This document shows, piece after piece, positions 1-6,769 of a stretch of DNA of 62,412 nucleotides. The notes under the pieces are model-generated. The model was not told the DNA's origin and did no database searches. It was given only the letters and a program-made list of their open reading frames with translations. This DNA comes from Glycomyces buryatensis (GTDB taxonomy: Bacteria > Actinomycetota > Actinomycetes > Mycobacteriales > Micromonosporaceae), in assembly GCF_004912275.1 (NCBI RefSeq), contig NZ_STGY01000079.1, positions 1 to 62,412 on the forward strand, in the 5' to 3' direction. Position 1 is the first letter of the stretch; every line of letters begins with the position of its first letter. A program made the position numbers and the translations under genes.

Positions 1-615
1 AGCGGCCGACCCGAAGCGGAAACCCACCACTCCATCGCTGATCGCCTGAACCCCAAATGATGCGCACCCCGACAGCCAGTAGACCGCCACCGCACCAGGC
101 AGACCTCCGCTGTCGCTGATCCGTCTGAAGACCGACTCCCACGCACCTCGACGGCCGGGAAGTCTAGGCCAAGTCGAGCAGGCCAATTCCGTCACGTCCG
201 CGACGACGAACGCCTCAGCACTCGCTCGGAGTCATTCACACGCTCGCTCCGCATCGTCACCATGACCCGCCGACTATCCATAAGCGAACAACGGACAGCT
301 TCCAAGAAGCAGTGGCGCCAAACGGAATCGCCTGGGATCGCGCGGTGACGCGCCTTCATCCACCGTGTCCGAAGTCGCGCCGAATACATTGGGGCCAAAG
401 TTTTTCGCGGCAAGATTCTTGGGACATAAACTTGTCCGCCGTTGCACTATGGAGATGTCCGGTGACTATGGGATTCTGGGTAACTCGACGACGGGTCCCC
501 GGAGTTCAACCTCTCCACCACCGACTTCCAGGCCCTCCTCCACGCCGCCGGATAGCCGCACCCCACCACCGCCCTGAAACCGGTCGTTGCAGACGGCCGG
601 AAATTGCGCCCTGCG
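1..615. other. Gene-poor left edge, no gene recognised
   Basis: Open frames here are short, overlap on both strands and have no recognisable domain or convincing ribosome site. The stretch around 380-480 is visibly richer in A and T than the rest of the window. A 23-codon open segment (484-555) ending in a TAG reads like the tail of a small DUF397-type protein (pattern PEFNLSTTDFQALLHAAG), but it is preceded by an in-frame stop at 481-483. At best it is a remnant. Confidence 0.5.
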
Positions 616-1440
616 TCAGCGGAAGTCAGCGGCGCGGTCGGCGGCCCAATCGGCGAACGTGCGGGGCGGACGGCCGGTGATCGCCTCGATGTCGGCGGCC
701 TCGGCGGCCAGGCGCTCCTCGTTGTCCTGGTCGGAGTTCCACCCGACGATGAAGTCGATCGTCTCCTCGCTCATTCCCATGCCGCGCATGCGGTCCTTGG
801 CCTGGGCCTCGGTCAGCTCCTCGTAGCGGATCGCGCGGTCCAGTTCCCGCGACAGGATCTCCACCTGCTGCGGAACGGTCAGACCCTCCGGGCCGACCAG
901 CAGGTAATCCTTCCCGGCGTGGCCCTGTCCGGTGAGGGCGGCGGCCGCGACCGCGGCGATGTCGGCCTCGTGAATGACGTAGTGAGCGACGTTCGCGAAC
1001 GGTTCGCGCACTACGCCTTCGCTGCGGATCTCCTCGGCCCAGAACATGGTGTTCGACATGAAGTTGCCCGGCTGGACGATCGTCCAGTCCAGGCCGCTCT
1101 GCCTCGCGGCGTCCTCGACCGGGCCATTGAAGCCGTTCTACAGCACCGTCACCCGCTCGACTCCGGCCTTCGCCGCCATTGCCAGCAGCTCCTCGGGCCG
1201 CTCCAGGGCATCGAAGGAAGCGCCTTGGGAGGCAAGGAGATGAAGTGCGGTGACGCCGTCGAACGCGGTTCGCAGACTCGCGTGGTCGCTGAGGTCGCCC
1301 TTCACGGCTTCGACGCCGTCGGGGAACTCGGCGGCGTTCGGGTCGCGGGTGAGCGCCCGAACGGAGTGGCCGGCCTCGGTGAGTTGCCGGACCAGGTGGC
1401 GGCCGACGTTCCCGGTCGCGCCTGTGACCAGAATGGACAT
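616..1440 (-). pseudogene. NmrA/NAD(P)H-binding reductase gene with in-frame amber stop
   Basis: The start at 1440 has an AGGAGG site 7 nt upstream. The N-terminal part has the Rossmann motif VTGATGNVGRHL of NmrA-like NAD(P)-binding proteins. After 100 codons a TAG (1138-1140) interrupts the frame. The same frame then continues without a shift through NGFNGPVEDAARQSGLDW, the typical TIVQPGNFMSN segment and a normal C-terminus to a TGA at 616. Relatives often have an aromatic residue where the stop lies (VTVL-x-NGF), so a TGG to TAG change is the simplest cause. Total length with the stop read through is 274 codons, normal for the family. The gene is divergent from the kinase-like gene at 1565. 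A sequencing error or stop read-through is possible; otherwise it is a recent pseudogene. Confidence 0.85.
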
Positions 1441-1552
1441 TGCATTGCCTCCTGAGCGTTGTGAAGCGTCCTTTCGGTGCAACGGTGCGGGCAACCGCGG
1501 CATTCCATGATCGCGGGCGAAGAGTCGGTGTCGTCGGGCCTGGTTCTGCGCT

Positions 1553-1558
1553 TAGGCT
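1553..1558 (+). promoter_or_regulatory. Leaderless -10 hexamer TAGGCT
   Basis: TAGGCT ends 6 nt before the GTG at 1565. With transcription starting at the G, the mRNA would have no leader. No Shine-Dalgarno sequence is present. Confidence 0.65.
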
Positions 1559-1564
1559 GCTGGC

Positions 1565-2215
1565 GTGATTGAGTTCGAGGAACTGCGCGGCCTGAATCAC
1601 CGCGATACCGCCGTCCGGCTGCTGGCCGACGGATGGAACGTCTGCGGGATGGGGGACTGGGCGACCGTCTGGCGCTCGCCCGATGGGACCCGAGTGGCCC
1701 GAGTAAGTGCGTTCGAGCCCGCATACGGCGTGTTCGTTCGCTTGTGCCGCAACCTGGACCGGCATCCCATGCTGCCCCGGATCGACTTCGACGCCGAGCT
1801 GTTCGGCGGCGGGCGGATCACGGTGATGGAGTTCTTGCGGCCCGCGTCGGCTGCGGAGCGGTCGGCGGTCCTGGCGCGGTGGGACGAGGCGGCCACTGAT
1901 GATCCCGTCTCCGCCTTGCGGCGCGAGGCGGAGCGGTTGAACGCGGAGGCGGCGGCGACGATCCCGTTCTGGGGCGCGCTGGACCGCAATCCGAGCAATG
2001 TCATGAGGCGCCCGACAGGGGACCCGGTGCTCGTCGACCTGTTCTACGCGGACGGCCCGGAGATCTACCGGGTGCTGCTCGAGGACCCCGCGAAGATCTC
2101 TTCGGCGTTCCCCGCCGAGCGGCGCGCGTTCATCGATGAGATCGCGGTGATCGCCCGCGAGTCCACACCGGAGGAGATCGCCGCCCTGCGCGCGGCGGCC
2201 GCCTCGATCCGCTGA
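1565..2215 (+). CDS. Kinase-fold-like protein of unknown substrate
   Basis: A 216-residue protein from a GTG placed 6 nt after a TAGGCT -10 box. I do not recognise a named family. The layout resembles a minimal aminoglycoside-phosphotransferase or protein-kinase fold: a GDWATVWR segment (about 30-37) like a glycine loop, followed by VARVSAF (44-50) like the next strand; a DRNPSNV segment with D140 and N145 spaced as in a catalytic loop; and VLVDLFY with D158 where the DFG aspartate would be. It is short for a full kinase, and the usual strand-2 lysine is not obvious, so activity is uncertain. It is divergent from the broken NmrA gene and convergent with the next gene. Confidence 0.75.
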   Translation: MIEFEELRGLNHRDTAVRLLADGWNVCGMGDWATVWRSPDGTRVARVSAFEPAYGVFVRLCRNLDRHPMLPRIDFDAELFGGGRITVMEFLRPASAAERSAVLARWDEAATDDPVSALRREAERLNAEAAATIPFWGALDRNPSNVMRRPTGDPVLVDLFYADGPEIYRVLLEDPAKISSAFPAERRAFIDEIAVIARESTPEEIAALRAAAASIR

Positions 2216-2222
2216 ACGAAAC

Positions 2223-2252
2223 CGGGCCCGAGCGCTGATGCGCTTGGGCCCG
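2223..2252. terminator. Bidirectional stem-loop terminator
   Basis: A 13-bp stem (CGGGCCCGAGCGC / GCGCTTGGGCCCG, one G-T pair) with a TGAT loop lies between convergent genes ending at 2215 and 2270. Confidence 0.75.
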
Positions 2253-2269
2253 TTCGACATTGACGCGGA

Positions 2270-2761
2270 CTACGCGACCGGCGGCTGGGCGACCGGTGGC
2301 TGTGCGGCCGGCGGTTCGGTGACCTGCGGCTGGGTGGCCTGTGCCTGCTGTTGCTGTTGGACCGCCACGAGCACCTGGGCCAGCCGGCCGACGTCCTCCT
2401 TGTTGACGCCGAAGCCGGGGAGCTTGCGCTGCTTGCCGTTCGGCAGTGAACGCATCACCTGGACGCCGTTGAAGTAGACCTGCTCGCCCTTCGGTGAGCC
2501 GTACGTCTTATTGAACTTCCCGATCAGCGCGTACATGACCAGGGTCCCGGTGGCGGGATCGTAGGAGTAGTACGGCCTGCTAAAGGAGAGGATGCCGAAG
2601 ATCAGGAGCAGCGTCCCCGTGAGGAGGTAGAACGAGAGCACGCCTCCGAGGAGCGCCACCACGCCGACGATGAGGAGCACGCTGCTGACCACGGTCATGG
2701 TGATGGAGTAGCCGGTGGCGTATCGGACACGGATGATCTGAGGGTGGTCTTGTGGGGTCAC
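2270..2761 (-). CDS. Two-TM membrane protein with Q/P-rich tail
   Basis: A 163-residue protein from a GTG with AGGAG about 7 nt upstream. Residues about 18-60 form two hydrophobic helices joined by a short turn. After them comes a compact soluble domain (SFSRPYYSYDPATGTLVMYALIG onward) that looks like a bacterial PH-like or YcxB-type beta-rich module. The C-terminal tail (from about 135) is low complexity: a run of five Gln, then repeats of PPVAQ. It has no assigned function. It is probably anchored in the membrane with the soluble domain in the cytoplasm. It lies just downstream of the polyamine-enzyme operon on the same strand, 100 bp after it, but the shared strand alone does not show co-transcription. 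Confidence 0.75.
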   Translation of the reverse strand: MTPQDHPQIIRVRYATGYSITMTVVSSVLLIVGVVALLGGVLSFYLLTGTLLLIFGILSFSRPYYSYDPATGTLVMYALIGKFNKTYGSPKGEQVYFNGVQVMRSLPNGKQRKLPGFGVNKEDVGRLAQVLVAVQQQQQAQATQPQVTEPPAAQPPVAQPPVA

Positions 2762-2862
2762 ACTATTCTCCTGTGGTGCGTGGGCAAGCGGGGCAATGCA
2801 GAGATATTAGCGTGCCTCACGACCACTTGCGAGAGTGTATAACCCGGACGACCTGGGGCAAG

Positions 2863-4455
2863 TCAGTAGTTTCGCCATTCCGATTGGACCTGGTCGAGAA
2901 TGATCGGTTCCATCAGTGTCGACGGCGGCATGTCCATCTCGGCCCGATCGGGGGCGAAGACCTGCGCCGCCTCGAGTAGCTCGGGAGTCAATGATTTGAA
3001 TGGTCCCACCGACTCGTCAAGGGACAGTTCGGGTTCGGTGCCGGAGGCCTGGACGAGGTGGAAGCCCCAGTCGCCGAAGGAGGGGACCGAGACCTGGTAC
3101 GGGGCCGGCTCGTAACCGGCCGCGCGCAGCGTCGAGGCGATGGTCCAGTACGTCTTCGGGGCGAAGTACGGCGAGCCGCCCTGCACGGCCATCCGGCCCG
3201 ACTCGTTCAGGTGGGACGTGACGATCTCGTAGAACTCCAGCGAGTACAACTTGGCCGTCTCGGTCGCGTCCGGGTCGGGCATGTCGACCACGATCACGTC
3301 GTAGGACTCCTGATGCTCGCGCATCCAGTTGAAGGCGTCGTCATTGATCACGTTCATGCGCGGGTCGCGGAACGCGTCGCCATTGAGGTCGACTAGGTCT
3401 GGGAAGTCCTTCGCCAGATCGGTGACGGCGGAGTCGAGGTCGACCAGGGTCACCGACTCGACGTCGGGGTAGCGCAGGATCTCGCGCGCGGCGAGCCCGT
3501 CGCCGCCGCCGAGGACCAGCACGTTCCGCCTGGGGCCGTCCATGGCCGGGTGCACCAGCGCCTCGTGGTACCGATATTCGTCCACTGAGGAGAATTGAAG
3601 GTCGCCATTGAGGTACATGCGCAGGTCCGGTTCGCCGCTCAGTGCGACCGACTCGGTGAGCACGACCTGCTGGTACTGGCTGTCCTCGCTGTAGACGATG
3701 GGGGCGGCGTACAGGGCCTGCCGCGCCGAGGTCTCGAACCGGTCGGTGTAGGCGAACGCGGCCGCCAGGAGGAGCGCGGTCCCGGCGGCGCCGACCGTCA
3801 AGAGCTGCTTCTGGATCTTCGTCAGGTCGGCGCGGAACAGGATCAGGATCAGGACCACGCCGGCGATGGCGTTGACCGCGCCGACCAGGAGGGCGCCGCG
3901 GATCTGCCCGAAGAGCGGGAGCAGCAGGAACGGGAAGGCCAGGCCGCCGAGGAGGCCGCCGAGGTAGTCGGCGGCGTTGAGGTCGGCCACGGCCGCTCCG
4001 GCCGCCTGCCTGCGGATGCGCTGCAACAGCTCCATGAGCAGCGGGATCTCGGCGCCGACGAGCAGTCCGATGGCGAACGCGACGATCACCAGCGGTATGG
4101 AGTACATCGTCGTCCACGCGAAGGCCGCGTACAGCAGCAGGACGCTGAAGCCCCCGAGGACGGCCAGAGCCAGCTCGATGACCGCGAAGGTCAGGGCCGG
4201 GCGCTTCTGGAAGGGCTTGGCGGCCAGGGCGCCGAGGCCCATCGCGAACACCATGACGGACAGGACGATCGCCGCCTGCGTCGCGGTATTGCCGACCAGG
4301 TAGGAGCCGAGCGTGATGAGCGCGAGCTCGTAGACGAGCCCGCAGGCGGAGACGGTGAACGCCGCGGCCAGCAGCCCGAAGCGGGCCAGCCGGACGCGGC
4401 GGGAAGGGGCGGCCGGGGCCTCCCGAGAGGCCCCGCGGGTGTCCGTCGCCGTCAA
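2863..4455 (-). CDS. Membrane-anchored spermidine-synthase-like aminopropyltransferase
   Basis: 530 residues. The first 235 or so carry seven or eight hydrophobic helices. The rest is a class I methyltransferase-fold domain of the polyamine synthase family: MYLNGDLQFSS and DEYRYHEALVH substrate segments (about 280-305), the nucleotide motif VLVLGGGDGL (about 310) and the catalytic-type VVDMPDP (about 388). This matches the class described as predicted spermidine synthase with an N-terminal membrane domain. The start is a TTG at 4455 overlapping the TGA of the DUF350 gene (TTGA), so translation is probably coupled. It is last in a five-gene operon. Family knowledge suggests aminopropyl transfer from decarboxylated SAM; the real acceptor is unknown, and a membrane or surface molecule is an inference. 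Confidence 0.9.
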   Translation of the reverse strand: MTATDTRGASREAPAAPSRRVRLARFGLLAAAFTVSACGLVYELALITLGSYLVGNTATQAAIVLSVMVFAMGLGALAAKPFQKRPALTFAVIELALAVLGGFSVLLLYAAFAWTTMYSIPLVIVAFAIGLLVGAEIPLLMELLQRIRRQAAGAAVADLNAADYLGGLLGGLAFPFLLLPLFGQIRGALLVGAVNAIAGVVLILILFRADLTKIQKQLLTVGAAGTALLLAAAFAYTDRFETSARQALYAAPIVYSEDSQYQQVVLTESVALSGEPDLRMYLNGDLQFSSVDEYRYHEALVHPAMDGPRRNVLVLGGGDGLAAREILRYPDVESVTLVDLDSAVTDLAKDFPDLVDLNGDAFRDPRMNVINDDAFNWMREHQESYDVIVVDMPDPDATETAKLYSLEFYEIVTSHLNESGRMAVQGGSPYFAPKTYWTIASTLRAAGYEPAPYQVSVPSFGDWGFHLVQASGTEPELSLDESVGPFKSLTPELLEAAQVFAPDRAEMDMPPSTLMEPIILDQVQSEWRNY

Positions 4456-4880
4456 GACAGGGCCATCGCGATGACCCCGCCCAGGGCGAGGTGCATCGCC
4501 GCGTTGACCCAGACGGCGGGCTGGATCTCCTCGGAGACGACGATCTCGCCGAGCTTGCCCGGGGTCAGCCAGTCCATGACGAGGAAGGCGACGGTCATTG
4601 CGGCCAGGCCGATGAGCCCGTAGATCGCGGTGGAGACCACGCCCTCGAGCAGGTCGCCCTCGGAGGCCCAGATGGCGCCGACGACGATGAGGCCGACTCC
4701 GATGGTGTTGGAGGCCAGCAGGATCGCCGCGTTGGTATTGCGATCGGACCAGATCTGCTTCCCGAGCTTGCCGGGCGTGAGCCAGTCGACGATGAAGTAT
4801 CCGAACACCATGAGCGCGATGCCGATGGCGCTGTAGGCGAAGGCGCCGACCGCGCCGGTGACGAGGTCTTCGACCATCAT
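4452..4880 (-). CDS. DUF350 (YjfL-type) membrane protein
   Basis: 142 residues, nearly all membrane: four hydrophobic helices. The protein is an internal duplication: each half has a helix pair, and helices 1 and 3 both end in DWLTPGKLG, the DUF350 repeat. AAAGG lies about 8 nt before the ATG at 4880; a second ATG follows directly. Family members occur beside polyamine- or peptide-modifying enzymes and membrane-stress genes; no activity is proven. It overlaps the start of the aminopropyltransferase gene and sits 50 bp after the DUF4247 gene, so the five genes form one transcription unit. Confidence 0.9.
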   Translation of the reverse strand: MMVEDLVTGAVGAFAYSAIGIALMVFGYFIVDWLTPGKLGKQIWSDRNTNAAILLASNTIGVGLIVVGAIWASEGDLLEGVVSTAIYGLIGLAAMTVAFLVMDWLTPGKLGEIVVSEEIQPAVWVNAAMHLALGGVIAMALS

Positions 4881-4930
4881 GAAAATTGCCTTTCGGTTGG
4901 GCTGGTGGGACCGGGTGCGCTGCCTGGCGG

Positions 4931-5425
4931 CTACTTGCCGGAGCCGGGGCCGCCGCCCCGGAACGGCCCGGGCGGCGAGGACGGCCATCCCCACAGCAGG
5001 AACACGCCCGAGTAGTGGTTGTACCCGCTCTTGTAGTCGTGCAGGAGGATCTTCGAGCCGCCGGACGTGCCGTTCGGCGAGACCGCCACGATGTGCTTGG
5101 AGTACTGGAGGTAGTACGTGCCGTTGTCGCTGCGCTCTTCCCGCGGGTCCGCGTCGTCGGCGATCTCCGAGGCGACGGTGGCCGGGCTCGACGCGGACGT
5201 GTAGGCGGTGCCGCCGCCCTCGTCCAGGGTCGCCTCGCGGGTGTAGTGCGACTTGATGGTGTCGGTGGGGTCGTTGAAGTCGGTGTTCGCCAGGATCACG
5301 CCGCCGCAGCACAGCGCGATGACGACCACGATCGCGGTCCAGTGCTTCCAGTTCAGGCCGCTCAGCGGGGAGGGAGCCGGCTCGTCACCGGAGTCGTAGC
5401 GTCGGGGCCGATCGTCGTCGTACAT
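4931..5425 (-). CDS. DUF4247 membrane-anchored protein
   Basis: 164 residues. A charged cytoplasmic N-terminus (1-28) is followed by one hydrophobic segment (about 29-46, containing two adjacent Cys) and a soluble extracytoplasmic domain with TYYLQYSKHIVAVSP and SKILLHDYKSGYNHYSG. The end is a Gly/Pro-rich tail. This is the DUF4247 architecture. The ATG at 5425 has AAGGA upstream. It is the third gene of the polyamine-enzyme operon. No enzymatic residues can be named; a binding or scaffold role outside the membrane is an inference from topology. Confidence 0.85.
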   Translation of the reverse strand: MYDDDRPRRYDSGDEPAPSPLSGLNWKHWTAIVVVIALCCGGVILANTDFNDPTDTIKSHYTREATLDEGGGTAYTSASSPATVASEIADDADPREERSDNGTYYLQYSKHIVAVSPNGTSGGSKILLHDYKSGYNHYSGVFLLWGWPSSPPGPFRGGGPGSGK

Positions 5426-5458
5426 GCGGGCTCGTCCTTCTCAGGATGGGGGATCGGT

Positions 5459-5959
5459 TCAGCCTACTGCGGTGACCGTGCTGGAAGTGGTCACGATCTG
5501 GCCGTACTGCGGGTAGGTGTGGACGGTGCGCCAGGCCAGCGGCGCGGTGCCCGTGACCTCGAGGGCCGTCACCGCGTCGGGCTCGTCGCCGAAGACGCCG
5601 AGCAGGAAGTCCGGCTCCTCGGCCCGCTCCCTCAGTTCCCGGACCCGGCTGCGCAGCACTTGAACCGTCACCGACTTGACTTCGCATTCGTAGCGGTGCT
5701 GCCAGGCGCCGACCCGCTGACTGAACTGGTCGGGCAGATCGGGCTGGAGCCCGGAGCGGTAGGCGAGGGTTTCGGCGATGAGGCCGCCGGGCGTGGCGAC
5801 GACGGCCTGGTGGCTGGCGCCGAGGAGTCGCAGCGACAGCCGCAGCGGCCCGGCGTCGCGCTCCATCCGATCGAGCACCGGCATCGAGGGGGCGTCGGGG
5901 CGGAAGGTCAAGGACCCTGCCGAGACGTCGATGTACGGGATCTCGAGAGACGTAATCAG
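5459..5959 (-). CDS. DUF2617 family protein, probable CTG start
   Basis: 166 residues if started at CTG 5959. That reading gives an N-terminus ITSLEIPYIDVSAGSLTF, which matches where DUF2617 proteins begin, and a CGGAG site lies about 7 nt upstream. The first common start in frame is TTG at 5911, which would cut 16 residues and leave no good ribosome site; an in-frame TAA precedes the CTG by two codons. The body has HRYECEVKSVTVQ and AWRTVHTYPQYGQIV, typical of the family. It is soluble, with no membrane segment. It is second gene of the operon, 42 bp after DUF4178. Function unknown. Confidence 0.8.
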   Translation of the reverse strand: MITSLEIPYIDVSAGSLTFRPDAPSMPVLDRMERDAGPLRLSLRLLGASHQAVVATPGGLIAETLAYRSGLQPDLPDQFSQRVGAWQHRYECEVKSVTVQVLRSRVRELRERAEEPDFLLGVFGDEPDAVTALEVTGTAPLAWRTVHTYPQYGQIVTTSSTVTAVG

Positions 5960-6001
5960 CGTTTACTCCGGTTCGGGTGGTGGTGGGCGACGGGCGGGCA
6001 A

Positions 6002-6610
6002 TCACGATTCGTTCTGGTGGTAGATCGTGATCTGGTTGCGGTCCAAGGTGAGTCCCTTGGCGACCTCCCACTTGGCGCCGTCGCCGTAGGCCTCGAACGA
6101 CAGCTTCTGCCCGCCCGGCCCGGCGTAGTCGTGGTAGCGCAGCGACCCGGTCGGGGCCAGCCCGGTGGTGGCCTCGCTGTTGTAGCGGGCGGTACCCTGC
6201 TCGTCGGAGCGGTACGAGACGCCCTCGTGGCTCAGCTCCCGCGGGCCCGGCTTGAGGTCGGAGTCGGTGATCTCCTCCCACAGCACCAGCTCCAGGTCGG
6301 GATCGGCCTCGACCGACAGCCACCGCTTGACGCCGGTGCCGGTGTCCAGGAAGTGCTCGGCCCAGGCGTAGTCGCCCTCGGTCAGGCGCAGTGTTCCGCG
6401 CACGGCGAGGGTCTTGCCGTAGGCCTCGACGAGGTCCCCGGCCTTGACGCGCTTGGGGTCCCCGCGCAGGACATCGGAGTCGGTGTCGGCGAACGGGTCG
6501 AACGGCCCGGGCACTTCGGCCTCGGCCTCACGCCGGCGGGTGTTCCGCCGCCACAGCCACCAGATGAGGACGGCAAGCGCGGCGAGCACGAGAATGACGG
6601 CGATTTCCAT
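6002..6610 (-). CDS. DUF4178 protein with N-terminal membrane anchor
   Basis: 202 residues. An N-terminal hydrophobic helix (about 3-19) ending in WWLWRRNTRRR is followed by a linker and a beta-rich DUF4178 domain (from about 55: KAGDLVEAYGKTLAVRGTL, then WLSVEADPDLELVLWEEI, and the closing WEVAKGLTLDRNQITIYHQ). It is first gene of the operon, so its upstream region (6611-6769) should hold the promoter; glutamate dehydrogenase is divergent. DUF4178 genes commonly travel with DUF350, DUF4247 and spermidine-synthase-like genes in actinobacteria. Biochemical role unknown. Confidence 0.9.
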   Translation of the reverse strand: MEIAVILVLAALAVLIWWLWRRNTRRREAEAEVPGPFDPFADTDSDVLRGDPKRVKAGDLVEAYGKTLAVRGTLRLTEGDYAWAEHFLDTGTGVKRWLSVEADPDLELVLWEEITDSDLKPGPRELSHEGVSYRSDEQGTARYNSEATTGLAPTGSLRYHDYAGPGGQKLSFEAYGDGAKWEVAKGLTLDRNQITIYHQNES

Positions 6611-6709
6611 CGATCTGCCTCTGGGTTTGGGGGACTGACTCGTTGATCACTCTACAGTCGTTGCGGACACCTTGTGTAACCCCAGACGGGCCGAAGGCGC
6701 CTAGGATCT

Positions 6710-6765
6710 TAGCCTGTAGGCGGTTCACAATGAAGTGGGCTGAGTCGATTCGACCTGGAGACTGA
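6710..6765 (+). promoter_or_regulatory. Promoter and 11-codon leader ORF before gdh
   Basis: TAGCCT (6710-6715) and TAGGCG (6717-6722) resemble -10 boxes. The second is 7 nt before ATG 6730, which opens an 11-codon frame (MKWAESIRPGD) ending in TGA at 6763-6765, only 4 nt before the gdh GTG. Translation of the leader could feed the main start by reinitiation. Confidence 0.4.
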
Positions 6766-6769
6766 CGAC

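Noticed and set aside
484..555. Possible DUF397 tail
   Set aside because: Only 23 codons, preceded by an in-frame stop, and no upstream part was found in another frame that clearly fits.
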